A DNA stretch of 64,000 bases from Bradyrhizobium centrolobii (lineage in GTDB: Bacteria > Pseudomonadota > Alphaproteobacteria > Rhizobiales > Xanthobacteraceae). Both the position numbers and the translations under genes were made by a program. Shown here in pieces: positions 51,115 through 60,128 of this stretch. The stretch lies in NCBI RefSeq assembly GCF_001641635.1, contig NZ_LUUB01000081.1, positions 19,587 to 83,586 of the forward strand, written 5' to 3'. A model generated the notes under the pieces. It was given only the letters and a program-made list of their open reading frames with translations. It made no database searches and was not told where the DNA came from. Position 1 is the stretch's first letter. The number at the start of each line of letters is the position of its first letter.

Positions 51115-52827
51115 CTACAGCCCCCGGATCATCCCCGCGTCGATCAGCAGCCGGTTGAGGCGACGCGCCTCCGCGCCGGCCTTGCAGCCGTAGAAAACGC
51201 CGTTGCAGCGGAGCATGATCTCCTTCTGTGCGGCGAAGGACGGATCGAGCGGAATGCCGGCGGCCTCCTGGATCACCAGCGGCAGATAGGCGCCGTCGAT
51301 CGTATCCATCACGGCCTTGCTCTTCACCGGCTCGAAGTTGACGGCATCGATCGCGTAATAGGTCGCGTAGAGGCGCGGATCGTAGTCGTCGAGCTTCTTG
51401 CCGATGCCGCCTTCGTCGAGCCCGGGCTCGAGGATATGGGGCGCGAAGTCCGGCTGATGGTCTCCATAACGCACGATCAGGAACGGCTCGCCCGGAAACG
51501 TCTTCTTCAGGCCCGCAATGAAGGCCTTGTACTGCTCGGCGCTCATCGCCTGCCGGCGCAGATATTCATCGATGGAAGGCGTGTTGCCTGGCGCACGCCA
51601 GGTCGGCATCAGGTCTGGGCGGAAGCGCGTCTCCCAGGGGAAATGGTTGGCGCCGAGATAGATGAAGGTGAAAAGCGGCTTGTTCGGCGGCTGCCGGCCC
51701 ATCAGCTGAAGCGCCTTGTCGTAGAAGAAGCTGTCAGGCTCGACATCCTTGGCGCCGAGATCCTTCGCATCGTAGAAGCGCTCGATCCCGGTGGTGAGCT
51801 GGAAGCTGCGCGCACTCATAAAGGCGCCGAAGGCCGGATAGAGCGACATGGTGTCATAGCCGCAGCGCCGCAGCGCTAGCGGCAGGCCGCGCTCGACACG
51901 GCCAGAGGCAATGCGCGTCACGAAATAAGCGAAGCGGCCGAACGAGCGCGAGGAGAGCCCCGCGAGCACGTTGTATTCGGTGAACCAACTCGGTCCGCCA
52001 TTGCTTTCGGCGAGGAAAGTGCGCTCCTTGCCGTCATAGGATTTGAAATGGCTGCCATAACCCGGCGGCACCTTGATGCCTTGCGCGGCGCGGATATCGA
52101 AGCTCGATTCATCATGGATCATGATGATGTTGGGACGGAGGCCGGCAGGATGACAGGCGTCGACCAGCGGCATGTTGAGCCGCTCATTGGTGGAGACCGC
52201 CGACTCCAGGAAGCCGTATTGCACGAAGTCGGAGACTGCGGTGACGCCGGAGCGAAAGAATTTCGAGAGATAGCCGTCGTCGTAATAGCCGCGCCAGGCC
52301 TCGTCCGGATGATAGAGGGAATAGCCAACCAGCGCGGCGAGACAGGCGAGGTTGCAGGCGAGCGCCGGCAGGCGGCGGATGCGGAAAGGATCGAGCCACC
52401 ACAGCGCATACATCAGCGGCAGTGTGACGAGCCCGGCCCCGATCACCGACCAGCGCAGGTTCGGGAAGATCGTGAACAGGAACGCGACGGTGTCGCGGTC
52501 GATCATCATGAGATCGATGAAGTTCACCGTCATCTGCACGACGTCGTGCTTGAGCCGCGACAACAGCACGAGCGCGACGACCATGGTCAGCGACAACGCA
52601 CCGGACATCGCGGGCCGCCGCAGCAGCGTGATCCAGAAGAAGTTGAGGATCCCCCAGGCCAGGACGAAAGAGAGCCGCGAGCCGAAATCGGTCTCGGTTT
52701 CGTACATCAGCGCGAGGGCTGCGAAATGCGGGGCGGCGACCGCCAACAAGCGCCAGATGCCGAGTGCGGCGACGCTCGCCAGCACGGCGGTGGCGGCGGA
52801 AGGACCTGGATTGGGCGCGGACGCCAT
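51115..52827 (-). CDS. membrane-anchored sulfatase-fold protein (LTA synthase/phosphoglycerol transferase-like)
   Basis: A 570-residue protein with five or so N-terminal spans (residues about 10-190) and an exported alkaline-phosphatase/sulfatase-fold domain. NIIMIHDESSFD is the metal-site start and SNGGPSWFTEYNVLAGLSS holds the nucleophile region. FTFIYLGANHFPWETRF and LIVRYGDHQPDF carry the late metal ligands. Gram-negative relatives (OpgB, EptA-like or LtaS-like) add phosphoglycerol or phosphoethanolamine to glycans or lipids. The usual Thr nucleophile is not obvious; Ser in GGPS is a candidate. It resumes the high G+C of the chromosome next to the defence island. Confidence 0.82.
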   Translation of the reverse strand: MASAPNPGPSAATAVLASVAALGIWRLLAVAAPHFAALALMYETETDFGSRLSFVLAWGILNFFWITLLRRPAMSGALSLTMVVALVLLSRLKHDVVQMTVNFIDLMMIDRDTVAFLFTIFPNLRWSVIGAGLVTLPLMYALWWLDPFRIRRLPALACNLACLAALVGYSLYHPDEAWRGYYDDGYLSKFFRSGVTAVSDFVQYGFLESAVSTNERLNMPLVDACHPAGLRPNIIMIHDESSFDIRAAQGIKVPPGYGSHFKSYDGKERTFLAESNGGPSWFTEYNVLAGLSSRSFGRFAYFVTRIASGRVERGLPLALRRCGYDTMSLYPAFGAFMSARSFQLTTGIERFYDAKDLGAKDVEPDSFFYDKALQLMGRQPPNKPLFTFIYLGANHFPWETRFRPDLMPTWRAPGNTPSIDEYLRRQAMSAEQYKAFIAGLKKTFPGEPFLIVRYGDHQPDFAPHILEPGLDEGGIGKKLDDYDPRLYATYYAIDAVNFEPVKSKAVMDTIDGAYLPLVIQEAAGIPLDPSFAAQKEIMLRCNGVFYGCKAGAEARRLNRLLIDAGMIRGL

Positions 52828-53052
52828 TTACGACACGCTGAACACGGTCCGGCGCGGTCATGCCAAGCCCTCTGGCCGGCCTGCTGACGGCCAGGGCGTC
52901 CGACGCCGCCGGAGCGCGCCGTGTCACAAAACTGTAATGGAACAGTCACCGAGAGGCAACGCGGGCTGCAGTGCGACCTTCGCTTAATTTTGCGAGCGGC
53001 GAAGGGCCGCATGCCTTGCTCTATCTCCTCACCATGAGGGTCATGCGCCGCG

Positions 53053-53706
53053 CTAGGGCTTGGCGATCCCTGTGATGAACAGGTCGATCACCTCCTCCGC
53101 CATGCGCTCGATGTCGCCCTCCTCAACCCCCCAGCGCGGGAAATGGCCGTCGAGATTCATCCGGGCAAAGCCGTAGACCAGGGCACGGCCCGCGATCTGG
53201 ATGCGCTTGAGGTCGTCGGACCGCAGCAGCCCCTGCTCCGCCGCCTCCGTCAGCATCCGCTCGGTCAGCGCGACCAGCTCGGCATTGTCGCGCGTGAGTT
53301 CGGTGGAGCTGCTGTGCACGAAGTAGCGCCCCGTGGAGATGATCTCGAAATGCGCGGGATTGCGCATCGCCCAGCGTAGATAGGCAAGGCCGAACGCGCG
53401 GAAGCGGGCCAGCGGATCGGCGGGCGTCTCAGCCAGCGCCGCGTCAATCTCGGTGCGAAACCGCCGCTGCGCCTCCGCTGCCACCGCGCCCATCAGCGCA
53501 TCGCGGTTGGGAAAGTGCCGGAACGGCGCGCCCGGTGACACCGCCGCGCGGCGCGCGGCCTCGCGCACCGAAACCTCGCCGCCCTCCGCCGCCAGCTGCA
53601 GCGCAGCATCGATCAGGACACGACGGAGATCGCCATGGTGGTAAGGCCGGGCTTCGGGGGCACGGCGAGCGCGACGCTTTGGAGTCTCACGGGCAGATTT
53701 CGGCAT
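53053..53706 (-). CDS. TetR-family transcriptional regulator
   Basis: A 217-residue repressor. The helix-turn-helix domain lies at residues about 20-70: RPYHHGDLRRVLIDAALQLAAEGG, then VSVREAARRAAVSPGAPFRHFPNRDALMGAVAAEA. The rest is the ligand and dimer domain. Starts upstream of 53706 run through a palindromic repeat and are rejected. The gene faces the membrane protein at 53981, and the space between holds two copies of a 17-base palindrome (53902 and 53945), which it probably binds. Confidence 0.92.
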   Translation of the reverse strand: MPKSARETPKRRARRAPEARPYHHGDLRRVLIDAALQLAAEGGEVSVREAARRAAVSPGAPFRHFPNRDALMGAVAAEAQRRFRTEIDAALAETPADPLARFRAFGLAYLRWAMRNPAHFEIISTGRYFVHSSSTELTRDNAELVALTERMLTEAAEQGLLRSDDLKRIQIAGRALVYGFARMNLDGHFPRWGVEEGDIERMAEEVIDLFITGIAKP

Positions 53707-53735
53707 TCTGAGAGCCAAGGCGGAAGTGAGCTCCC

Positions 53736-53847
53736 TCTCCCGCTTGCGGGGGAGGGTTGGGGTGGGGGTGCATCCACAATGAACACTCCCAAGGTGGAGA
53801 GAGCCCCCACCCGGCGCTTTACGCCGACCTCCCCCGCAAGCGGGAGA
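53736..53847. repeat. palindromic repeat with perfect 20-base terminal inverted repeats
   Basis: Bases 53736-53755 and 53828-53847 are perfect reverse complements, each built on CCCGCTTGCGGG. Between them GGGGTGGGGGTG and GCCCCCACCC face each other. It is a member of the family at 12641-12781. Confidence 0.85.
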
Positions 53848-53901
53848 AGTGCAGCAGACCTGCGGCCGCATTGTCCTTCTCTAGCATCACTTGAAATTGA
53901 A

Positions 53902-53961
53902 TGTAAGCGGCGATTACACCGTTGACGATCTTCTCCCATCCAAATGTAATCGATGATTACA
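53902..53961. promoter_or_regulatory. two 17-base TetR-type operators
   Basis: TGTAATCGATGATTACA (53945-53961) is a perfect palindrome; TGTAAGCGGCGATTACA (53902-53918) is the same palindrome with one mismatch. Centres are 43 bases apart, about four helix turns. The second ends 20 bases before the ATG at 53981, where it could block the membrane-protein promoter. Confidence 0.75.
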
Positions 53962-53980
53962 TAACGGAGGAAACATCGTC

Positions 53981-54601
53981 ATGACTCAACGTCGAAGCTG
54001 GCTCGAAGGCTGGCGGCTGCTTGCCGCCCTCGCCCTTAGTCTGATCGCCCTGAGCCTCTGGATCGCCTCGATGCGGCAGTTCGAAGTCGAGGGCGTGCGG
54101 ATGGTGATCCGCTTCACGGCACGCAGCTCGCTCCTCCTGTTCTGCCTTGCCTTCAGCGCTGCGGCGCTGGCGCGGCTCTGGCCCAACGCCTGGACGCGCT
54201 GGCAGCGCCGCAACCGCCGCTATCTCGGCCTGAGCTTCGCGGCCTCCCACGCCATCCACGCGCTTGCGATCATCGCGTTCGCCAAAATGGATCCCGCCGG
54301 CTTTGCGGCAACGACCTCGGCCGCCTCCTACATCTTCGGCGGCATCGGCTACGCATTCATCATCGCGATGAGCGCGACCTCGTTTGACCGCACGGCCTCG
54401 CTGATCGGGCCCCGCGCCTGGCGCGCGCTGCATCTCGCCGGCGGCTACTGTCTCTGGTTCCAGTTCATGGTGTCGTTCGGCATGCGCGTGCCGGCGATGC
54501 CGCCCTATGCGGCCTTCCTGGTCCCGCTGCTTGCCGTGATGGCGCTCCGCATGATCGCAATGGCCGCCAGGCCGCGCGGGCGCGCCGTCGCGGCGGGATA
54601 G
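53981..54601 (+). CDS. ferric-reductase-like membrane protein (MsrQ/YedZ-type fold)
   Basis: A 206-residue protein with about six spans: WRLLAALALSLIALSLWIAS, ARSSLLLFCLAFSAAALARLW, RYLGLSFAASHAIHALAII, AASYIFGGIGYAFIIAM, ALHLAGGYCLWFQFMVSF and PYAAFLVPLLAVMALRM. His residues in SHAIH and ALHLAGG are placed like the haem ligands of the ferric-reductase-like domain (ARSSLLLF also resembles RxTA/SSL of that family). No MsrP partner is adjacent. GGAGGAAAC lies upstream. TetR operators in front suggest repression relieved by a small molecule. Confidence 0.72.
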   Translation: MTQRRSWLEGWRLLAALALSLIALSLWIASMRQFEVEGVRMVIRFTARSSLLLFCLAFSAAALARLWPNAWTRWQRRNRRYLGLSFAASHAIHALAIIAFAKMDPAGFAATTSAASYIFGGIGYAFIIAMSATSFDRTASLIGPRAWRALHLAGGYCLWFQFMVSFGMRVPAMPPYAAFLVPLLAVMALRMIAMAARPRGRAVAAG

Positions 54602-54611
54602 AACGTCCGCC

Positions 54612-55460
54612 TCACGGCGGCAGCAGACCGAGCTGCTTGCCGATGATGCGATCGAGCGCGCGCTTGGGCAGTGCCGCGCCCATCATGTGCCGCATCGGAT
54701 CCGGCGTGATCTGGTAGCGCACTCTGGGCCTGGCTACGGTGAGCGCCTCGAACACGACCTCGGCGATCCGCTCGGCCGGCAGGCCGTTTTCCGCGAGCTT
54801 GCTCATGAACGCCATCAGCTTGTTGAGCACCGGGAAATAGGGCGAATTCTGGTAGGCCGAGATGTCGACCTGCTCGGCCTTGCTCCAGATCGGCGTCTTC
54901 ACCGCGCCGGGCGCGATGATGACGACGTCGATGCCATACAGCATCAATTCGCGGCGCAGGCTTTCGGACAGCCCTTCGATGGCGTGCTTCGAGGTGCAGT
55001 AAGGCGCCATCAACGGGTTGCCGTTCTTGCCGGCGACCGAGCTCATCATGACGATGCGGCCTTTGGGTCCGCTGAGCGACGGATCGGCGCCGAGGAGCGG
55101 CCCGAACGCCTTCGTCGCGATGACCGGGCCGATGACGTTGACGTCCATCTGCCGACGGAACTCATCGGCCGAAAGCTCCAGGACAGGGCCGGCGACCGCG
55201 ACGCCCGCATTGTTGACGAGGCCTGCGAGCGTCTCGTCGCCCAGCGCCTCACGCACCTGCCGCGCCGCAGCGAGCACCGCGCCCTCATCGGTGACGTCGA
55301 ACAGGAGCGGCGTGAAATTGGCGCCGAGCTCGGCCTTGAGCCGGTCGGCATCGTCCTGCTTGCGGACGCTGCCGAAAACGCGGAAGCCGCGCTCGATCAG
55401 GAATTTTGCCGTAGCCCAGCCAATGCCGGTGGATGCGCCGGTGATGACGACAGATCGCAT
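54612..55460 (-). CDS. short-chain dehydrogenase/reductase
   Basis: A 282-residue classical SDR. The cofactor motif is TGASTGIG (residues 7-14), NNAG follows at LVNNAGVAVAG, the catalytic Ser is in MMSSVAG and the Tyr-Lys pair in YCTSKHA. Asp/Arg use after the second strand (GSVRKQDD) hints at NADP. GGGAGG before 55460 fixes the start; the longer frame from 55634 has no support. It converges with the membrane-protein gene, 10 bases apart. The substrate is unknown. Confidence 0.92.
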   Translation of the reverse strand: MRSVVITGASTGIGWATAKFLIERGFRVFGSVRKQDDADRLKAELGANFTPLLFDVTDEGAVLAAARQVREALGDETLAGLVNNAGVAVAGPVLELSADEFRRQMDVNVIGPVIATKAFGPLLGADPSLSGPKGRIVMMSSVAGKNGNPLMAPYCTSKHAIEGLSESLRRELMLYGIDVVIIAPGAVKTPIWSKAEQVDISAYQNSPYFPVLNKLMAFMSKLAENGLPAERIAEVVFEALTVARPRVRYQITPDPMRHMMGAALPKRALDRIIGKQLGLLPP

Positions 55461-55926
55461 TGTGGCCTCCCCTCCATGTCCAGGGATCATGTAGGGGAAA
55501 CGGAACCGGGTGCAATGCTGCCCGTCTGCTGGGCGTCCGGATGCAACGTCCTCTCCCATCTGCGGCCGTCGCAAGAAGCGCGATCGGACGTCAGCTCTTA
55601 AGATGATGTGGTGCGTGAAGCCGCGCTCGCGCATCGTGCGCGAACGATCACCACGAGGATGAAGAGTCGAATCCTAGACTCTGAAGTCGCTGCTCTTTTG
55701 AGGATTGGAGAAGCGAGGCAAGGGCCTCAGAAGCAGCGCGAGATCAAGGATGTGCTTTAAGCGTCAGTTCTTGAACTTGAGGCTATGCTTCAACATCGAA
55801 GAATTTGAATGAAGCAGCAGCGCTTGCGCCGAGAAGGAAAGAGCGAGACCGCTACTTGCGATCTCGCTCCGGTTGTAGTCGCGGAGGTTTAAGATTTGGT
55901 TTGGCGAGTGAAGCATCTTGTTTCAC

Positions 55927-56018
55927 CCGTCACGCCAGGGCGCGCATCGGCGCGAACCCGGAATCTCGATCCACGACCTCTGGATTCCGGGTTGCGCTTC
56001 GCGTCCCCGGAATGACGG
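55927..56018. repeat. palindromic REP-like element in the gap before ilvC
   Basis: The element has CCGTCA at its left and TGACGG at its right, with inner CCCGGAATCTCG and GGATTCCGGG facing each other. It lies in the 566-base gene-free stretch 55461-56026; the remainder of that stretch (about 55500-55925) shows no convincing frame or promoter. It resembles the element at 63328-63409. Confidence 0.6.
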
Positions 56019-56026
56019 CGTGGCCG

Positions 56027-57046
56027 TCAGTTCTTCGACTTGTCGACCAGCGCGCCCTTCTTGATCCAGGGCATCATGTCACGCAGCTTGGCGCCGACTT
56101 CCTCGATCGGGTGGGCGGCGAGCTTGGCGCGGGTCGCCTTGAACGAGGTCTGGTTGACCTTGTTCTCGAGCATCCAGTCGCGGGCGAACTTGCCGCCCTG
56201 GATGTCGGCGAGAACGCGCTTCATCTCAGCCTTGGTCTCGGCGGTCACGATGCGCGGGCCGGTGACGTACTCGCCGTACTCGGCGGTGTTGGAGATCGAG
56301 TAGTTCATGTTGGCGATGCCGCCTTCATAGATCAGGTCGACGATCAGCTTCACCTCGTGGAGGCACTCGAAATAGGCCATCTCCGGGGCGTAGCCGGCTT
56401 CGACCAGGGTCTCGTAGCCGCCCTTGATCAGCTCGACCAGGCCGCCGCAGAGCACCACCTGTTCGCCGAACAGGTCGGTCTCGCACTCTTCCTTGAAGGT
56501 GGTCTCGATGATGCCGGCGCGGCCACCGCCGATGGCGGAGGCATAGGACAGGCCGAGGTCATGGGCGTTGCCCGAGACGTCCTTGGCGATCGCGATCAGG
56601 CAGGGCACGCCGCCGCCGCGCTGATACTCCGAGCGCACGGTGTGGCCGGGGCCCTTCGGCGCGATCATCAGCACGTCGAGGTCGGCGCGCGGGTCGAGCA
56701 GGTTGAAGTGGACGTTGAGGCCGTGCGCGAAGACCAGGGCCGCGCCCTTCTTCATGTTGTCGTGCAGGTGCTCGCGATAGATGTCGCCCTGGAGCTCGTC
56801 CGGGGTCAGCATCATGACGAGGTCGGCCCATTTGGCGGCCTCGGCGACTTCCATCACCTTGAAGCCGGCGTTCTCCGCCTTCTTGGCCGAGGCCGAACCC
56901 TTGCGCAGCGCAATCGCCACCTCCTTGACGCCGGAGTCCTTCAGGTTCAGCGCATGGGCGTGGCCCTGGCTGCCGTAGCCGACGATGGCGACCTTCTTGC
57001 CCTTGATCAGGTTCAGGTCGGCGTCGCGATCGTAATAAACACGCAT
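56027..57046 (-). CDS. ilvC: ketol-acid reductoisomerase
   Basis: Converts acetolactate or acetohydroxybutyrate to dihydroxy acids using NADPH and Mg, the second common step of valine, leucine and isoleucine synthesis. The 339 residues are the class I length. GYGSQGHAHALNLKDSG is the cofactor site, APKGPGHTVRSEY and the metal ligands in FGEQVVLCGG and YECLHEVKLIVDL (here FECLHEVK) are in place. GAGGAAACG precedes the ATG at 57046. It lies at the end of the ilv cluster, with two exporter genes between it and ilvN. Confidence 0.97.
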   Translation of the reverse strand: MRVYYDRDADLNLIKGKKVAIVGYGSQGHAHALNLKDSGVKEVAIALRKGSASAKKAENAGFKVMEVAEAAKWADLVMMLTPDELQGDIYREHLHDNMKKGAALVFAHGLNVHFNLLDPRADLDVLMIAPKGPGHTVRSEYQRGGGVPCLIAIAKDVSGNAHDLGLSYASAIGGGRAGIIETTFKEECETDLFGEQVVLCGGLVELIKGGYETLVEAGYAPEMAYFECLHEVKLIVDLIYEGGIANMNYSISNTAEYGEYVTGPRIVTAETKAEMKRVLADIQGGKFARDWMLENKVNQTSFKATRAKLAAHPIEEVGAKLRDMMPWIKKGALVDKSKN

Positions 57047-57179
57047 AGTCGTTTCCTCATTCGGGGGCCGGAATCGGCCGTTGGTCAGGTCTCGGACGGT
57101 GAAATTTGCGGATTTCGGGGGCTGTCTAGAGCATTTTCGCCCCCCAGGGAAACCCGTTTCTGCATGGAAATCCGCGACA

Positions 57180-57782
57180 TCATGCATCCATGAAGACGGG
57201 GTAGAGCGAAGCGAGTAGCAGGACCGCCATCAGGATATTAAAGGCGCGGACCAGCCGCTCGGAGGTCAGGACCGGCCGCAGCGCGGTCCCGAACAGGGCC
57301 CAGACCACGGTCGAGACCGTGCCCACGAGCAGGCTGATCAGGGTCTGGATGGCAATGTTGAGCGGAAACTGGGCGATGGCGGCATAGGCGGTGATGGTGC
57401 CGATCACGATCACCCATCCCTTGGCGTTGATCCACTGGAACATCGCCGCGCCCCAGAAGGTCATCGGCCCGCGCCCACTCCCCTCGCCCGGCTTGGCCGG
57501 TCCAGATAAAGCGATCGCCACGGCAAGATAGATCAGGTAGGCGGCGCCGGCGTATTTCAGGATGGTCTGGAGGATCGGATAGGCCAGGAACACCGTGCCG
57601 AGCCCGAGGCCGACGGCGCCGACCATGAAAGCAAACCCGATCGTGATGCCGGCGATGTGCGGGACTGTACGGCGGAAGCCGTAGGTCAGCCCCGACGACA
57701 GCAGCATGATATTGTTGGGCCCTGGCGTGAAGAACATCACGACCGCGAAGATGATGAAGGCATAGAGCAGCGACTGGGACAT
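57180..57782 (-). CDS. LysE/RhtB-family amino acid exporter
   Basis: A 200-residue inner-membrane protein with about six spans. The family hallmark FFTPGPNNIMLLSSGLTYGFRRTVPHIAGITIGF is at residues 17-51, followed by ILKYAGAAYLIYLA and GAAMFQWINAKGWVI. Members export amino acids or related metabolites. Placed 7 bases after the EamA gene and between ilvN and ilvC, it may relieve excess of branched-chain amino acids, but that is inference from context. Confidence 0.93.
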   Translation of the reverse strand: MSQSLLYAFIIFAVVMFFTPGPNNIMLLSSGLTYGFRRTVPHIAGITIGFAFMVGAVGLGLGTVFLAYPILQTILKYAGAAYLIYLAVAIALSGPAKPGEGSGRGPMTFWGAAMFQWINAKGWVIVIGTITAYAAIAQFPLNIAIQTLISLLVGTVSTVVWALFGTALRPVLTSERLVRAFNILMAVLLLASLYPVFMDA

Positions 57783-57789
57783 TCTGGCC

Positions 57790-58665
57790 TCACGCGGTCT
57801 TCGGCAGCGTCTGCGGACGCCTGGCCAGCACCATCACGGCGATGCCACCGATGACGGTCAGCATGCCGGCGAGGCGCAGCGGGCCGAACCTCTCGCCGAA
57901 CACGATGCTGGAGGCGGCCGAGCCGACAAACGGCACCAAGAGCGCGAACGGCACCACCTGCGCGGCGGGGTAATCGCGCAGGAGCCGGCCCCACAGCCAA
58001 TAGGCGATGCTGGTCGAGATGGCGCCGATCACAAGCAGGCAGATGAGGCCGGTCAGCGACATGTGGATCAGCGACTGCCAGGTCGGCGCCGGCCCGTTGA
58101 CGACCAGGGCGAGGGCGAACAGCGGCACTGCGGAGGTGAGGCATAGCCAGGCGAACAGGTCGAACATCGGCACGCCGCGAGCGCCGCGCAGCAGGAGATT
58201 GCCGACGGCGAAACAGATCGGCGAGATCATCAGCACCGCAAAGGCACCGGCACTGAAATCATAGCCGACGGTGCCGCAGATCATCAGAAGCCCGGCTGCG
58301 GCGATGCCAATGCCAAGGGCCTGCATCGGCGTCGGCCGCTCGCCGAACGCGATCGCGGCAAAGCCGATGGTGAACAGCGCCTGGCTCTGCACGACGACAC
58401 TGGTCAGCCCCACCGGAACGCCATGGGCGATGCCATAGGCCTGGGCGAGGAATTGGCCGAGGAACAGCGTGAAGCTGATCGCAATCAGAAGCGACCAGGA
58501 GATCTTCGGCTTGCGAACGAACAGGCAGGGCACCGCGGCAATGATGAAGCGCATCGCCGTCATCAGCTCAGGCGAGAACTCGTCGAGCGCGATCCGGCTC
58601 GCCACGAAGGCAAGGCCCCAGATGATCGCCACCAGGACGGCGATGAGAAAGTCGGCCGGCTTCAT
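57790..58665 (-). CDS. EamA/DMT-superfamily exporter
   Basis: A 291-residue protein with ten predicted spans formed by two EamA repeats (residues about 5-130 and 145-280). WGLAFVASRIALDEFSPELMTAMRF is the typical first repeat, and AQVVPFALLVPFVGSAASSIVFGERF lies in the second. It resembles RarD/YddG-like metabolite exporters. The spacing of 7 bases to the LysE-type gene suggests one unit. Substrate not known. Confidence 0.92.
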   Translation of the reverse strand: MKPADFLIAVLVAIIWGLAFVASRIALDEFSPELMTAMRFIIAAVPCLFVRKPKISWSLLIAISFTLFLGQFLAQAYGIAHGVPVGLTSVVVQSQALFTIGFAAIAFGERPTPMQALGIGIAAAGLLMICGTVGYDFSAGAFAVLMISPICFAVGNLLLRGARGVPMFDLFAWLCLTSAVPLFALALVVNGPAPTWQSLIHMSLTGLICLLVIGAISTSIAYWLWGRLLRDYPAAQVVPFALLVPFVGSAASSIVFGERFGPLRLAGMLTVIGGIAVMVLARRPQTLPKTA

Positions 58666-58743
58666 TGTTGTTGTTCTTGGTTGCTGTTTTGGCTCTGCTC
58701 TGTCGCCGCTCTGTTGTCGTCGTCTAGGCTTGGTCGCCGGCCG

Positions 58744-59433
58744 TTACGTGGAAGAATTGGGTTTACGCAGAAGATAGGTGCCGTGCATGGGGGCGTGGTA
58801 ATCGGCGGAGACCAGCGTGAAGCCGACGTCGGTCAGCATCCGCTCCATCACCCAGCCAAAGGTGGAATATTCGTCGCGCATATGTGTCACCACGTTCTCG
58901 CGCGAGAAATCATGGTTCTTGATCTGGAAGTCGGCCCATTGCTCGACGTCGCGATCGAGGGCGTCGGGCATCGAGGCGAAGACGATGTCACGCAGGTAAA
59001 AGGTCGCTGCGGGCTTCAGCGCGCGATAGATCCGCGATATCGCCACCGCCTTCCAGAAATCCGGCAAATGATGGAGCGTAAACTCGCTGACGATCAGGTC
59101 ATAGGACTCAGGCCGGTAGGAGAAGCTGAGCAGGCCCGCCGATTGGGTGCGCACAGGCGCCTTGCGGTCGCGGGCGTAGATCTCGGCGAGCGCGAGCATC
59201 GCCGGCGAGATGTCGATGGCGTCGACCTCGGCGCCGATCAGCGCGGCTTCGGTCGCCAGCACGCCGTTGCCGCAGCCGATGTCGGCGATCCGCCAACCCC
59301 GCTGCACCCCCAGCATTTTCAGCGCGGCGCGCGCGCGCAGGTCGGCATCGTCGTGGCTGTCATAGATCGAAGCCACCGCGGGCTCGATGCCCATCCGGTT
59401 CCGCTCGTTATAGTACCAGTCGCGCGCCAGCAT
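58744..59433 (-). CDS. class I SAM-dependent methyltransferase
   Basis: A 229-residue enzyme. Motif I is IADIGCGNGVLATEAA, with EVDAIDISPAML as the ribose-binding acidic loop and YDLIVSEFTLHHLPDF as motif IV-like. The fold is of the UbiE/methyltransf_25 type. Its start is only 3 bases after the ilvN stop, so it is translated with the ilv genes although no link to the pathway is known. Substrate not predicted. Confidence 0.88.
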   Translation of the reverse strand: MLARDWYYNERNRMGIEPAVASIYDSHDDADLRARAALKMLGVQRGWRIADIGCGNGVLATEAALIGAEVDAIDISPAMLALAEIYARDRKAPVRTQSAGLLSFSYRPESYDLIVSEFTLHHLPDFWKAVAISRIYRALKPAATFYLRDIVFASMPDALDRDVEQWADFQIKNHDFSRENVVTHMRDEYSTFGWVMERMLTDVGFTLVSADYHAPMHGTYLLRKPNSST

Positions 59434-59436
59434 GGT

Positions 59437-59979
59437 TCACATCCCTTCAGGCCCGCGACCGATCGCGGCAACGCCAGTGCGCGAGACCTCAACAAGGCCG
59501 AGCGGGCGCATCAGGTCGATAAATTGATTGATCTTGTCCGTGTTGCCGGTGATCTCGAACACAAAACTCTCGGTCGTTGCGTCGATCACCCGGGCGCGGA
59601 ACGCATCCGCGAGCCTGAGCGCCTCGACGCGGTGCTCGCCCTGCCCGCGCACTTTCACCATCGCCAGCTCGCGCTCGATCGAGCGCTTGGTCAGGGTCAT
59701 GTCGACGACGCGATAGACCGGGATCATGCGGTCGAGCTGATGCTTGATCTGCTCGATCACCATCGGCGTACCCGTGGTGACGATGGTGATGCGCGAGAGA
59801 TGCTTCTGGCTCTCGGTCTCCGAGACCGTGAGGCTCTCGATGTTGTAGCCGCGACCCGAGAACAGGCCGATGACGCGCGCGAGCACGCCGGGTTCGTTCT
59901 GGACGAGCACCGCGAGCGTGTGCGTCTCGTTGGGATCGTGGCGGTCCTCGATGAAGTAGGCGGATGCGGGCTGGTTCAT
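59437..59979 (-). CDS. ilvN: acetolactate synthase small (regulatory) subunit
   Basis: A 180-residue regulatory subunit that activates the large subunit and gives feedback inhibition by valine. The ACT domain starts HTLAVLVQNEPGVLARVIGLFSGRGYNIESLTV, and the C-terminal domain has KTKR-like TKRSIERELAMVKV and TGNTDKINQFIDLMRPLGLVEVSRTGVAAIGRG. Length and blocks are standard. It is separated from ilvB by a threonine dehydratase-like gene. Confidence 0.96.
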   Translation of the reverse strand: MNQPASAYFIEDRHDPNETHTLAVLVQNEPGVLARVIGLFSGRGYNIESLTVSETESQKHLSRITIVTTGTPMVIEQIKHQLDRMIPVYRVVDMTLTKRSIERELAMVKVRGQGEHRVEALRLADAFRARVIDATTESFVFEITGNTDKINQFIDLMRPLGLVEVSRTGVAAIGRGPEGM

Positions 59980-60001
59980 GGTCGTCCTCTCAAATGTCTC
60001 T

Positions 60002-60104
60002 CGTCATGTCCCGCGAAAGCGGGGCGTCCAGTAATCACCGGCGCCTGAGATTCCCACGCCTGCCGCAGCGTACCGGATCGTCCGGTCAAGCCGGACGATG
60101 ACAG
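60002..60104. repeat. palindromic REP-like element between ilvN and the dehydratase-like gene
   Basis: The ends CGTCATGTCCCGC and GCCGGACGATGAC are partly complementary, and inner hairpins CCCGCGAAAGCGGGG and GATCGTCCGGTCAAGCCGGACGAT are clear. It belongs to the CGTCAT-ended group and lies within what may be one transcript, where it could affect mRNA stability. Confidence 0.65.
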
Positions 60105-60128
60105 CGGAATTCCTGGGAAATGCTCGCG

